The notes: generated by a model not told the origin, from the letters alone. Shown: positions 48,401 to 63,076, counted from the first letter of the stretch. The stretch: DNA of 64,000 bases from Toxotes chatareus (GCA_016801885.1 CM028897.1:15624501-15688500); one strand, 5' to 3'. Made by a program: numbers and translations.

Positions 48401-51400
48401 GTAGGTCTGTTATTGCTACATTTTCTTGGCAAGTCGACATTTAAATATTTATTACACTTACCTCTGCCTGTTTGCTGCAGTATGCATGAATCTTTATCAT
48501 CTGTTGCCACAACGTGTTTGTGTTTTATGTTTTGTATGATTTAGAGGGCTTTTACCTACCAGCCTCCTTGAGCCAGTCACCTCTCCACCCTCAATCTGCC
48601 CCCACAGCCGCCCCGTCCAGCTCCACACCGCCCCAGAGGACATCCCGGGAGTGTGGTAGGGACCGGTCCTACCGGGCGGAGAGGGAGAGGGAGCGAGAGA
48701 GGTCAAGAGAGGAGCAGCGGCCACACAGCGTGGTAGACCTGACGCAAGACGGGAGGAGCGAGGAGGACCGCAGGGCGAGGAGCGGAGACCGGGAGCGAGA
48801 GAAAGAAAGGGACCGGGACACAGAGAGAGAAAGAGACGGGTGGTCTTTCCATCCTCACCTCCACCAGCACAAATCCCACTCTCAGTCCTCCACGGTGGAG
48901 GCCAGATCCAGGCCATCACCTCCACAGCCCTTCTTCCCTCCAAGTGGGGGTGCGAGCAGGTTCCATGGACCAGAAACTGACAGAGGGGGTCGGGATGAAG
49001 AGGGCGGCTCTCGGCATCACAGCCATAACTCTAACACGAACTCAAATAATTCAAACTCTCAGTCAGACAGACAAAGGAGGAATGACTCTGTGGCCACTTC
49101 AGCTGGGACTCTTCACATCTCCTACGTCCTTCCCCCTGCACTCCAGCCCTCTGTTGCTGGTCTGCACCACCCCTCCACACCCAGAGAGTCTATCAGAGAG
49201 CAGCGAGTCAGCGCACCGACATATGTGCCTTCTGTGGAGGTTTACGACGAGCGGGCCGGGCCCATCCAGATCGCCTCGCAGGCCCGTGACAACAAACACG
49301 GTGACAAACACAGGGACAGAGAACGAGAGCGTGAAAGAGACAGGGAGCACGAACGGGATAGAGACAGGGAGCGCGAACGGGAGAGAGACAGGGAGCGTGA
49401 ACGGGAGAGAGACAGGGAGCGTGAACGGGAGAGAGACAGGGAGAGGGAGAGCTACAGGTTTCCTGAGAGGAGCCTGATGGATCATCCTCGACTCTCCCAG
49501 TCTTGCGATTCAAGCAATCAAAGAGAGGAAGGTTCTGTCATTTGTTCCAATGGTTCCATTGGTAAACGAGGCCAGGACACATCGTACTCGTCCAGTCAAT
49601 CAAGGTTCAGCCCAGAAACCAGGGACATCTCTAAACACTCAATCCGGTTGGGTGTAGAGCGGGCAGGGGCGGAGCCTAAGTGGAATAACATGAGCCCGTT
49701 GGCTAACTATGCTACAAGTCACATGGCTGCTCTGGCAGCCCAACACGGACACACACTCTCCTCGCTCCACAGCCAGCAGACACACACACAAATGTCCCAT
49801 TCCCCTCACACAACTCAACGTCCCAACAGTAACGCACACTCCCACAACCATTCCCCCCAGACACACCCCTCTCAACACGGACACGGGCGCTCAGGAGAGG
49901 AGGTTAGTCAGAGACGCTATCTGGACCCATCAGCTCTCTACCGACCTGGGGGGTCACTGGTGGGAGCCGGTGGTGGAGAGCGAGGTGGAGAGCGAGGTGG
50001 GGGAGCCAGCTCAGACCCCACAGAGGTCTCAGCCATGCAGAGTCTGATTAAATACAGTGGAAATTTCACTGCTGAAGGTCCTGGGTCCTCCAGGCTCGCC
50101 TCGGATGGCCGAGGGCCCTTTGGTGGTCTGGGTAACATTGGCATGGAAGCAGAAAGAGAGAGGGAGAGGGAAAAAGAAAGAGAGCGGGAAAGAGAGAGAG
50201 AGAGGGAGAGAGATAGGGAAAGGGTAGTGGTTGGATCAGGTGGCTCAGGGGCGTTGAGGGTCCCTCCTCAGCTGAAGAGAGAGCAGGAGCGGCCGGACAG
50301 CGCCCGCTCGTTTGGCCGGGAGGGTGAGGGCGAGGTACGCCACCCTCCCGTTGGCATTGCTGTAGCTGTGGCCCGTCAGAGAGACAGTGGGAGCACCAGT
50401 AAACCAACCAGTGGACCTTCAGACACACAGAGACCCCTGCTGCAAACAGCTATTAAAGGTGATTTTTTTTTTTAATGTACACAAAAAAAAAAAAAAAAAA
50501 AAAAAACACTCACGCTGCTTGCCACTGTATTAAAATGTTTTCTGGATTTTCTTGCATGTGAATGGTTGAGGTACAGATGAAACTGAATACTGAGTAATTC
50601 CTGCTGTGATTATGTATTAAAATAACAGTGTTTCCAGTTTCGGTTATTTCCATTTTTGTTGGCTAAATGGTTTGAAATACTCGTCTCGTGGTGAAGTTTA
50701 CTCAGCTGATCCTATGAGTTATTTTACATTTGATAGTTTCTGGCAAGTTAAATCAGGTGTTCTTAATATATTTGAAACATTTTTCTAATGTACTTTCTCC
50801 CGCTTTTGCTTTTCACTCTCCACTGTGACCACTCTCAGAATCATACTGCTGGGAACATAGATCCCCTTAGTTTAATGAACCAAGAACAAATTATTTCTCA
50901 TTTTGGTTTCCATGAATAATGGAGGATTCATTTTCTTTTGGATCAGAGTCATATTTCCTCAGCCCCTGTTTGACTTTGAGGTGTTCATGCATGTAACGTG
51001 ACTGGAATGGTTAAAACAACTTTCTGCTAATTATGTCATGGGATGTATTTTGTTGAAAGGCTCTTTTTGGCGGGTTACGTGGCTCTCTGTGCTGCATAGT
51101 AATTCCTGCCATAGTGCGCTCTATTCTTGGACGTCAAGGTCGTTCAGCGACAGTGCTCCCTCCCCATCTCTCCCTCTCTCTTCCCCCTTGTTTTCTGTTT
51201 CTCTCTCTTGCTCTTTTCATTTTGTTGAATGTCTCCCTCCTTCTCCACCCTTCCTTCCTCTCTGAGAAGGTCTTTGTGGAGGCACTCCTCCTTGTCCCAC
51301 CTCAGGCCTCCTCTCTCTCCACTCTTTTCTTCAGCTCCACCTCCCCAACCCCACCTCCACCCTCTCTGCATTAAACATGTCATTACAGAGTGCAGCTAAA

Positions 51401-54400
51401 AGCTACAAACAAGCCTTGAATTACAATAAGACCATGGGTGCGTTGCTAAGCAATGGATCAGTCTTGAGAGTGACGGACTGTGGGTGTTTGTGTGTGTGTG
51501 TGCATGCCTGTGTGCCTGAGAGTGTATATGAGGAATCGTGTGTATTTGCGAGATACTGTAGATGTTTGTGTATCTGCGTGTGCATGCACATGCATCCCTG
51601 TTGGGGGTTTATTCATTTCCTTGCTTGAGCAGAGTGATTGGTTTAATAGCATCAATCCCTCGCGCTAAGAACAGCTCTACATAAATGGCAGAGGATTTGC
51701 ACTGAAAACACAAATAGATGGATGGATGAATGAATGGGTAGATGGATGGAAGCAGGAAGGAGAGGAAGAAGAAGGATAGGACAGAGATGGACAGATGGAC
51801 ATAGATCGATAGCTTGATAGATGGGAAGAGAGAGGTATTTCAGGAAGTTTAGAGAGTGTGTGAGATGCAGGGAAGAGCGGTGGTGGAGGAGTGGGGAGAA
51901 AGAGGGGGCGTGCAGTGCTAATCGCTGGCTTTCTGATGCAGGGAGGATAGCATGTGGGACAGGCTCCCTGTAACCTTGGTAACAGTCTTGAAACCTTTCC
52001 TGCGGAGCATGTCAGGGATTGTTAAAGTCTCTTGTCCCTTTACAGGCTACACACACACATATATGCTCACTTCTAGAGCAGAACTGAAGGGTTCAGCACA
52101 CTTGTATAAAACCTTTCTTCTGCTCAGGGACCTTCAGTCAGCATTGATGAGATGGAAGAGGTTTAAAGGGAAAGAGTGCGAGGAGGAGATCCTCATGTTT
52201 ATTCTGGATGGCTTGGTTGAGTGCTGCTGCTTTCCTTCTGTTTTTTTTTTTTTTTTATTTCGCTCTCCATCTCAATCGTTTGCTGCTGACCCTCGTAGTA
52301 AGCCGGATGGGTTTAAGACTCTGACTGTGTGTATAGTCAGGCAGTAGCAGAGATGTTCACACATCTCCTGTGGCACTAGACTAATAACTGATAAGAGCTG
52401 ACACTCAGAGTGAGAGCTGTCACTCCGTGTGTGTGTGTTTGTGGAGTATGTATGCACACGCTCTTTGTGTTCAGGCTGCGGCCCGACATCGTATTTTTAG
52501 CCTCCTCTCGTTTTGTTGTGTCGTGTCACCATTATAGAGCCGGTGTCACCTTGTGTCCTCCCCCTCTCTCCTCCATTGTCACCCATTTTTTTTTCTCTTC
52601 TCACCACATACCTCTTACCTCACTAACAATGAATATATCTTCTTTCTTAGCTCATATTCTTTTCTTTAATGTATGTATATTACATGTGGGATCGGGTATT
52701 AAAAATTCAAGGAGTCTCAGTGATGCAGCCACCAAACCCTATCTAATCTTTTTCTCTCCCTCTGTGCCTGAACCCACCATAGATGAGGAGCGAGGGGAGG
52801 ACCGTGCTCGTCACCATGATGACAGGCTGCTGGCCGGACGACTGGAGCGCGAGCAGGAGAAAGTGCTCAGGTGAGGGGGGTGTGACTGGCTTTAATGTTT
52901 CCCCTCGTGCCTAATTATCCTTATTACCCCAAACCAGTGTTAGTGGTTAACCATGGCAAAAAATGCACCCAGTTTTCAATTACATAGCTCTTTGTTCATA
53001 AAATATACTTCTAAACACACGGTGTTAGATAAAAATGTGTTTGGTTTCCTCCCAGAGAGTCCAAAGAGCTGGCAGAGTTTACGCAGATGCATCCTGCCCC
53101 TTTGTCTAGCGGCCTGACGCCCAGTATGATGACACCCAGCCTCATGACCCCCAACCTTATGGTGACAGGAGGGGCTGCCCTAGCGGGGGCGGGGCGTTGG
53201 CCTCCAGACCCCTCAACCCTGACTTCTCACCCCTGGATGCCCCGACCCGGAGCCCCCCCTGTCTGGCTCTCCAGCACACCGTTCAGTATGTGGACATGCA
53301 CGTGACTGAAGACACTCACTAACTGCTACAGGCACATGTTTAGATGTTTGCAAAATTGCACCTAACATTCCTGGCGACACCTTTTCAATAGTAGCTGAAG
53401 TTGGTCATGTATTGTATGTGATTTTAAGAATTCTATGGCATATATGAGAATGATACTGGTTGGAAATTATTGATTAGTTGATCAACAGGAAATTCATCTG
53501 TTTAAGTCATTTTTAAAGCAAACATTACAAACATTTTTAACTTATCAAATGTGAGAATTTTCTGCTTTTCTTTGTCTTGTGTAAAAGTATTCTGAATATC
53601 TTTGCATTTTGGACTCCTAGTTAGCTAAAACAAGCAACAAGACTTCACTTGTAGGACAACATGCTTGACATTTTATTATAGTTTCATATTGCTGTTCCAA
53701 TATGTGCATTTTCCCCTCTTCAAAAGGCATCTGCATCTTAATCTCTGTCTTCAGAGTTGTTCAACCTGGTGCTAAAGACAGGGTGTAAATCAGCGAAATG
53801 CCACACACACACAGCGTACTTGCAAAATTCTACATGCGTCTTTGTGGCCTTTTCTGATTGGCGTAGCAGAGTAGGGAGGTTTTCTCCGTCTGTCGAGTGG
53901 CTGTCCAGCAACAGCCCCCAGGGGTCAAGTGCCACAGACATTCCTGATCTTTGCAGGACATTCCAGACCTGCTCCTCCAACACTTGCTGTCCAGAAATAA
54001 CAGCATCAGGACACACATACTCACATACCATCTGAAAACACGGAGACACACACACAGCTCCCTGAGGGCCAGCTCTGTCTAGACACTGAGGGCAAAAAAA
54101 GACATAATACACTCAAAAGCAGCTAAATTCAGTGTGTGCTCTCATATGTAACTCCATTATGGCTTCAGTTGTGGGTATATAAATACTGGATGAGGAATGA
54201 TGTTGACAAAATGTTTTAGTTCAGCTGAGTTTTTTTTTCCCCCTCTCACTTTCTCTGCCTCTAACATATTTCATTCACACTTCTCTCCATTTTCACCCTT
54301 TTCTTCCCCTCCTGCCCCATTCAGGTCTCGGTCCCTCCTCGCTCCACCAGACCCTCCCCCCAGCCTACCCGCCCTCTCTGCCTGGCTCCTTACCCCCTTC

Positions 54401-57400
54401 CTACCAGTTTGCCAGGGACCCACAGTCTGGACAGCTAATAGTCATCCCTACTGAACACCTGCCACACTACGGTACGAAGGCCGCTGTGTGTGTGTGTGAA
54501 CAAATATGTGTGCTTGATGTTGATTTGCCAATTTTATCACTTATTTGTTGAATCTGAGCAAAAACAAATGAGTATCAAATCCATTTTGAGACAGATGTTG
54601 GTGTTGGTAATTACTGTAAACAACTAATCAGTCTCCATATGGTGTTCTGAACTGTGTACTAGTGGTTTATTGCGTTCTGCTGCTTTACGGCACAAACAGG
54701 AGGGCGCTGCGATGCACTTGAAACACGATAATCCTCTTTATGTTGCGCTCTTTCTCATGCCTCCCTTCTCCGCTCTGCAGGAGGTGATGTGCTGGAGCGT
54801 GGAGCCCCAGTGTGGTCGGGGGTATACGGTACAGGCAGCTCGTTGCAGCACGCAGCCCAGCTCCAGCTCCTCTCCCAGCAGCAGATTCTCCGGCAGCAGG
54901 AGCTGCTCATGATCCAGCAGCACACAGCGCAGGTCCTGGAGTTGCAGAGGAACGCACAGCTAGTTGTAAGTGGACTTTGTGTGGTTGAGCACACACATGT
55001 CAATAACTACACATAGTTCAAATAACAGACCTACATATGTTTTGTATATGTCCTGCATATTTAAGCAAAAACAAAACACAGCAACAAACAGCGTATGCGC
55101 ACACGTTTTTTTTACCCTGCACAGTCTCACATCATACATACACTGCTCATATTTTGTACACATAACTCTGTCCTCTCCTGTCTTTCAGGAGCGTTTAAAG
55201 GCCACCGAGCACCGGCCAGAGATAGAACACAAAGCAGACAAGCGGACTGCAGACCCCAAACCCAGACCCTCCTCTATATCTTCTCCGTCTCCTTCACCCG
55301 TTTTGCATCCTCGCAAACCTCCCCCTCCGTCTCGGTCTCCAACCCCGTCCACGTCCTCCCTCACCCCGCTGCCCCAGCTACCCTCGCCAGTCACCACCCT
55401 CAAGTCAGAGGAAGGGGGCCAGAGAGTGTTGCCGCACCCACCGGCGCCCCTGCCTCACCCGCCTTCCCCCCGCTCAGCTTCTCCACCCCCATCCTCGCCA
55501 CGGCGGCCTAAACAGGAGGCAGCTGAGGAGGGGGAGGTGGGACCGAGGGAGCAAAGGGAGGGACAGAAGTCGGCCTCTGCACCCTTTCAGGGCATGTACT
55601 CTGGTGAGAACGTTTGAAAGTTCAGTCATCAGCTGCTCCACATTCTCATGTTGTAACTGAATTATTGAATCGTGTGTTGTGTATTTACAAGTCTGTATTA
55701 TTCAGCTTGGCTTAAGAACACTAGTAAACAAACTTTGTGCTTGACTTTCATGAGCTTCACTGGACTAACATAAGGCTGAGTAGATAAGACAAAGGTTACT
55801 GTAATGTGAATGATTGAGGAATGTTTGAGTAATGGATAAACCTCTGTGTTTTCGCTTTACAGATCTCCCTCCCAGGTACCCTTACCAGTCCATCACTGCC
55901 CCATTTGGCTCTCCATTCCCCCCTTATCACATCCCAGCACCCACAGGGGCAAACACAGAACTTGTCCCACCCCACCGGTCCCACTCTCCAGCCTCAGCTG
56001 CCCCTTTGCCTTCAGCACACCTCCATCCAAGGCTTCTGGACACAGACATAAAGCCACAGAAATTAGAGCCATCAAAGACGGGATCTTTCCTCAAAAAGGA
56101 ACCCGGTGTGGAGCGGCCTCAGCTGGACGTGACACCAGAACCTCTGGGTACCATTCGCCGGAGCTGCAGCCCTGTCCGTGCCAGCCAGGACAGAGAGACA
56201 GACAGGGAAGCCCCAAAGCCCCAGCCTCCGCCGCTACCTCTGCACGTCCCCAGTCCTCCACCACAACAAGGTGAAAGGCTGAAAGAAGTCAGGAAGGATG
56301 AGAAGGAAGGAGGCCAAATTAAAATGGAAGTGTCATCTTATTCATGTCAAGCAGCATATCCTCTACCCCTTCCCCTCGCAGAAGCTGAGCCTAAACCCAA
56401 GGACCCGGAGCGAACACGTTATTCATCATGCATTGCTGCGGAGACAGACAGCCAGGAATCTGTTCAGAAGTGTGCGTCACTCGAGCAAACCACCAGCACT
56501 GTGTGTGAACAAGAACAGCCAGACACTCCAATCGACTCGCACACTCCCAAACAGAAAGAAAGCGTTGCTGAAACCCCAGTTTATCCTCCTCCCACCTCCA
56601 ACTCTCCTCTCCCGCTGGTCATTGGTCCTGAGGATCCCATGGCAGGGATGCTTGCCTTGCTGACAGCCAGTGAGATGGCCACCCAGGCCCGCCCCAGCAC
56701 CCCACCTGCCCCGATACTCATACCGCAGATAGAAAACCCTCCTGTGGTTGCAGATTGCAGCAGCGCAGGGCCTCTGGAGATGGTGGCGCTGGAGGGCATG
56801 GCCCTGCTCAGCCAAATGGCTCAGAGAGAGATGGAGCACATCAGCCAGGAGCAAGGTGGGTAGAAAAGAGAAAGCGAGGGGTCAGAGTTGAGAGAAGGTA
56901 GAGGAACGAAAGAGGGGGGAGGGCAGAAGTAAAGGGGGTGGAATAAGTTAATAGGAAAAAAAGAGAAGAATGAAGTGTAAATCTCACATCAGCTCTGCTC
57001 TGCTTCCTGTCCAGATCTGACATTAGAGGGCCTGGACTGTCTTCTTGAAGCAAGCAGACAGATTCTGTTGGAGGCCATAGAGAAACAGTCCCACATAGAC
57101 CTGCCCAGAACACTGGACCCCAACAAGAAGTACAGCTGGAGGCAGAGGAAGGAGGAGCCGGTAAGATAAAGAAAAATTTGCTGGTCAACCAGAGATGAAA
57201 ATCCATCAGTCTGTGAGTCGCTGTGACAGAGTTGTCTCTCTTCTCTGCAGCTGTATAGTAAAATGTCTGTGGACATGTTGGACACAGTGGAAGTGGAATA
57301 CCGTGTCCGCCTGGCTGAGCTACAGAAGACATATAAGGAGAAGCAGAGAGAGCTGAGCAAGCTGCAGAGACGCAGAGACAAGCAGTGAGTGCTACTCAAC

Positions 57401-59317
57401 ACAGCTCGCACACGTATCGTCAGAAGCACATTTTAAATGAATTAATCACACTGCTGCTGTTATTACACACTGAAACACACCCAAACACACACAAAAAGGC
57501 CTCCACTTCTCCACCCCAGACAAACACACGTAACTCTTTTGTGTTTATGTGAGTGAGCGGCAGCAGCAGGAGGATGAGAGGCGGAGTCTTACCAGACGGG
57601 GCAGAGGGCGACCCAGGAAGAGAAAACATTTGGCCACACCTCCCAAACTGGACAGCAGGCCTGGAAAGTGAGTGTGGTCTGCAGCTCAAATCAGCTGTTT
57701 TTTTTTTTTTCTTCTTCTTATTTTCAGATTTGTCTTTAGATGCATGTTCAGCATTTGCCTTCACACAGTGCAAAATTTCCTTTGTCTCAGGGTGGGTAGG
57801 ACAGTGCAATACTCTGAGGACTCTGAAGCTGGAGAAGGACAGAGGAAGAAGTTCCGGGTGTCCAGAGAAGAGGAGGAGACGGAGGCAGGAAGTGGAGCAG
57901 TGAAAGTTAAAAATAAGAAAAAGAAGACGAAGAGCTGGAACGACCAGGAGCCATCCACCAGTCATGCTCTGGAGGTGGGCCACCTGGAAGTGTGTGTTTT
58001 CATTTTAGCGGCAGTGTAATGCGATTGGCCAACTAATGTAACGTTTTTTTGTGTTGTTCTCAGGTGTTGAAGGCGAAGCGCGGCCATGTGTGTGAGCAGG
58101 AGCAGCTGGCGTCAGACCTCGACAGGGCTCTTTCACTTTCGCAGCTCAGCTCACTCAGCGCATCCCGCAAACTCACCTCTGGCACAAAGTTAGACAAGTC
58201 GAAGGGCAAGTCCGCTGACAGCCGGATGAAGGACCGGGCCGTCCATTCCCCTGTCAAAGGAGGGAAACACAAGATGGCGGCCAAGGCTTCCACTTCAGAG
58301 ACCGTCCAGAAGGTGAAAGGTCAGAAGAAGACTGCTTTGTTCTCTCCTGTGAGATCAGAGCTCAGCAGCTGCTCCAACAGTGAGTACCTGAGGACAAACA
58401 GTCCAAGTAATGTTTTATATGCATCCAGAGTTACAGACAGCAGAGTTTGTCTGCTTTTAGTTTGTATAATCCAGCTGATTGTACCATTTACATTCAAAGT
58501 GATAAAACTGGGAATATTCTATATTTCTGTGCAGCTGTTAAATCATTAAACTATTATATTATTAATTATTTATTTAATTTTCCATGGAACTAGTACCTGA
58601 GGATGACTTGTAGAGTAAAAGACTTGTTTTTCATTTCGATCCTTTCCGATGTGCCCCTTCTTCTTGACACCTGCTTTGGATGGACATGGTGACATTGTAC
58701 AACCATTGCATGGCAGTGGTAGAAAACTTACCTCCGGTCGGTTGTTTAACAGGCTCAAACCCATCAGGTCATGTGGTCGTGTTGAGTTCAGTCGGTAGTT
58801 GAGAAAACATTCATTCAGGTTTAATTTGCAGAATCTCTCGGATGTTGAGGTCAAGCGGAAATCATCTTTGTCTCCTTGTTTTCATCCCTGTGACCTCATG
58901 AATCATTAACCACACTTTCTCTGCACCAGACTCTGATTCAGAGGAGCACAATTCTGCTCGAGGGGGCTGGCCCCCTCTCTCAGGGACACGTTCCCATGGC
59001 AACCTAACCAGGAAGAGGCGGTCTGCGTCATCGCCGACATCCCTGCTGTCCAGTCAGAAGTCTCAGAAGAAGAAACACAAGCACTTATCCCTGCTGCTGG
59101 AGGAAGCAGGCCTCAGCTCCTCTGACGACTCCTTCGACCAAGGTTACTGACCAAATCTTCTCCTCGCTCCCTCACTCTTGAGTCAGCCAATACTGTGTCT
59201 CTGAGCCTCGTCATAGCTCATGTTTTTTGTTTGCTTTTCGCTAAGGCCGCTGTTTTCCTACTGCGCTTTAGCTCGACGATCCCTACCTCTCTTGCTGCTG
59301 GCTTCTCTGCAAAGTTG

Positions 59318-59349
<32 letters not shown>

Positions 59350-62300
59350 GAGTTTACCCATTTCTATGGTGTTTTTAATTGCCTGGATTGCAAACCGTTT
59401 TTGTAGCATTTGTACATTTGGAAAAATTGTGTGAATTGTGAGATTTTGTTGTATTGCAGTTTGGTACCTATAAGCTTTATTAAAGGTGTTGATTTGATTG
59501 GTACAGAAAGCGAAGCGCTGTGGTCCTTGTGTCTGCTTCATCTGTCTGTCTCTTGTCAGTCTGTCCAGCTGCCACTGCACCTCACACATCCTTTAGTGCT
59601 CTGTTCGTCAAATATCCCTTAAGTTTTCCTGGAATAGGTTTGGAAAACAGTGTTCAGCTTAGGGTTTACTTCTGGAAAACCATGTTAGCAATAAATGTAG
59701 AGGATTGATTTAGAGCACAGAGAGCTGAATCTGATTGGAAGATTTTTCCTGGTCAGCATAAATGGTCATAAATCAAAGGGAAATTGAATGATAGTTGGCT
59801 CGTTTTCTGGTTTTTCCAATGCTTCGCTACGTTTACATCAGACTAAATGTTCATTGATGATGTGGCCTGGTGTTTGATGTTGTGGGAGGGAAGTAAATGC
59901 AGACTGAGACTGATTGTATTAGATGTTGGGGATATTTGGACAATAGAGCTCCTCCTGTGTCTACTAAACCTTCAAATAACCCTTTTCCCTTTACGTTGCT
60001 CTCTCAGACACCTTGCTCTGTCCTCTCACCTTTTCCTCCTCACCTCTGACTCCACCTCCCTCCCCCCTTCTCCCTTCGTCCTACCCATGATGCTTTGAGT
60101 GTCTCTCAGCTTGTTCCATGTGCTTGTGCTGCTGCCGCTGCGACATTACAGAAGCTTGGCAAGGACTAGCGCAGCCTTAAGCCTACGCTACCTCGCTGCG
60201 GCTAGTCTACGCTGTGGCTAAAGCTTTGCTTAAGCTAGACTTTGCTAAGGCCAGGCTACGCTACGGCTAGGCTGCGCTCTCGCCACCGCGCTGCCCCGCC
60301 CTGCCTGAGGCCACACCCCTGTCACCTGCTCTGTAAGTAGGAAGTGCCCCTCCCTCTATTTTTTTTTATTGACCGCTAACATGGACTATGCTGAAATTGA
60401 ACTACATATACAAAACATTAACTTTTGCCTTACTCATTTCTTTGGTTTTTATTTATTTTTAATTGTTCTCACAAATTAAAGCTCTTTAATGAGAGCCATG
60501 GTTACACCCACTTACACAACTTCACGTCTCCTGACGGCTTGTAAACGCTTAAAAGAAGAGTTACCATGGTTACTCAAACTTCATATGAAGATTATACCAA
60601 GGGGCCTCACAGGGCTGTCCTCTCAGTGCCTGCTTGTTGTTTCGTCTGCCTGCTGTTAACACTCAGTGGATCCACAGTACAACCTGTGCACCCGATTTGG
60701 CTCCTAAATCAAGTTTGAATAACTTCAAAAAAAAAAAAGAAAAGTTGTACTGTGCATCCGGCCTCATTGTTAACACTCTAACCCTTGAGGAGACTCTCCT
60801 CCTGTCCATCTGTTGCCATGGACCTAACTTCTAACTTCTAGCAATGCACAGCTAACCAGTATGCTATAGTGTATATATATGTGTGTGTGTGTTGCTTTTT
60901 GTGTGCTCTGCTGGCCTGTGAAACTTAGAGGAAGAAGCTCAGTTTTTCATCTATCACACTCTGAAGTTTTTTTTTTGTTTGTTTTTTTTTAACAAGAAAC
61001 GATCTCTGAATCACAGTTTCAGCTCACATGGTCTGAGCAGCTGTGAGTCTGTGTGTGGCTCACATACATGTGGTAAATTGCAATTTTTCCTGCTGTTTCT
61101 TGCTTACACAGCAGAACAGTGTGAAGGCAGGCTGCAGTGGTTTGGACAGTCTATCTTCTCTCTCTCTCCACTGTGAAACCTGTGATTTTTGTGCGTGTGC
61201 TTCTCGGTGTTTGTGTAGACCATAATTGTTTTACTGTACGACCCAGCCTGCTGTATCCTTTTACACAGGGCTCAACTCAGTCTTTGTCTAAGAAAAAGTG
61301 TATCTTGATTGTTTTTCTTTTGTTAGTTCATCTGCTCAGAGGTGCGCTTTTTGTGTCCACAGTCAGTAGAAACAATAGGAAGTGATTTGACCTTTGGCCC
61401 AGGTCCGTGCTGCTGCCGCATTCGTCTCTGAGCTGAAATTCTTTTTCTCTTTTTGAAAACAGAAACCTCAGAGGACGATGACGAGGAAGAGTCTGACTCA
61501 GACGATGGCGGCTGTGAGGAGAGCGGGCTGGGTCTGCTGGCCAGGTTTGCGGCAAGCGCGCTCCCCGTCAGCTCGGCCCCTTTGAGCCTCCTCCATGACG
61601 GCAAACACCGCAGCAGGCAGAGTACTCTGGGTAAAAGCACAACAGACATAAATGAGTCGTTTGTGACTGAGCATCAAGCCAGAGTTTGTGCAAAAAAAAA
61701 CAACAATAATGAAATGGGGGTATGGATCGCCTTTTTGTGGAAAGTAGAAAGAAAAAGCAAAGTTTAGAGAAACAGTGATCTTCTTTTCCTTTTTGTGTGG
61801 AAAGAAAATGCAGACGAGCCTGTCCTCTGTGCAAACTCTCCTCTTTTTACAAATTTCACCCGTTCCCTGGACAGCGTTCCACACCATAATTGTATTTTTT
61901 TGTGGTTGAGCAGGTTCACCGTGTGAGCATTTGTTCAGGATTATGTTATTGATTCATGGTTAAATATTCATTCATTTGTAATTGTCACATCAGGGTGTGT
62001 GTAATGATTCAATGTTGAATTATGTATTAGTTTCAGATTGATCAATAGTCCTATTTACAGTGTTATTGATTTCGGAAAATCTAACACCTTAGTTTATTAC
62101 TGGCTGTATGTTTATGGGAAGAGCTGGCTTTTATCTGTAGAATTTCTCTGTGTGTTTGAGAGAGAGATGAAGACTTTTTACATCATGTGACCCTCTTCCT
62201 TCCTCCGTCAGGTTCTTCAGAATGCGAGTGGTCAGACTCTGGCTCAGACTTGCGCCTGAGGAAGTTCCCCTCTCTGCTGCACGGCAAACGCTCCGCCCCA

Positions 62301-62863
62301 GAGCTCCCCCTGTTGCCCCCAGCAACCCGCCGCACTGACCAGACCAGCCCCACCAAGCGAGAGGAAGCGCTGCCAGTCAAACGCAAGCCTCTGCCCAAAC
62401 CGCGCCCCTCGCCTCGGTCACCCCGGAGGTTTAGCTTCGACCTCGCCGCTGGCTCTGGGCTCGGAGGCTTCAGCGAGGATGAGGGCTGGAACCGACGACG
62501 CAGCGAGAGGATTTTTCTGCACGATGCCACCACCTCAGCCAGTCAGATGTCTGTGCCAACCCCTGGTTCCACCAGTCAGAGCTCCTCCTCTTCTTCCAGC
62601 TCGGCCCCACCTCTCACCCCGAAGCCTGCCTCCAGACCTAAACCCACTCCGCCCAGCAGAGAAGGGAAAGATGTGGTGAAAGTACGTCAATAATTCATCG
62701 GGTTCTTGTTCACCAACTGAGATGAGCCTGAAGTGCAAAGACACATAGGCCTTTCTTTGCCTTTTCTCTTTGCTCATCTTCCTTGTCCTTTCTGTTACTG
62801 CTTCACTCCTGTGCTCCTCCTTCAAACTCTGGTTGCCTCACATCCTATTGTCTCCCTTGACAC

Positions 62864-62902
<39 letters not shown>

Positions 62903-63033
62903 TGTTTAAGTGTGTGTGTCAGGGTACCAGCAGGGTTTCCCAGTACTTCAGTCATTGCAGCGCTCCCCTGCTGTCTGTGTCGTGTTGCGGACAAGAAAGG
63001 ACAACTGCAGGCAGCCTGGCAACATCCCACCCT

Positions 63034-63076
<43 letters not shown>

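Noticed and set aside
48944..49477. 177-codon frame overlapping tnrc18 exon 5
   Set aside because: It is an out-of-frame shadow of the Arg/Glu repeat-coding sequence; the conserved TNRC18 frame is the other one.
57420..57983. 187-codon minus-strand frame over tnrc18 exons 14-15
   Set aside because: It is antisense to conserved coding exons, with low-complexity Leu/Ser composition and no resemblance to a known protein.
61631..61767. Extension of tnrc18 exon 18 past 61630
   Set aside because: The frame stays open, but the donor GTAAAA at 61631 and continuity with exon 19 fit human TNRC18, and the extension is not conserved.
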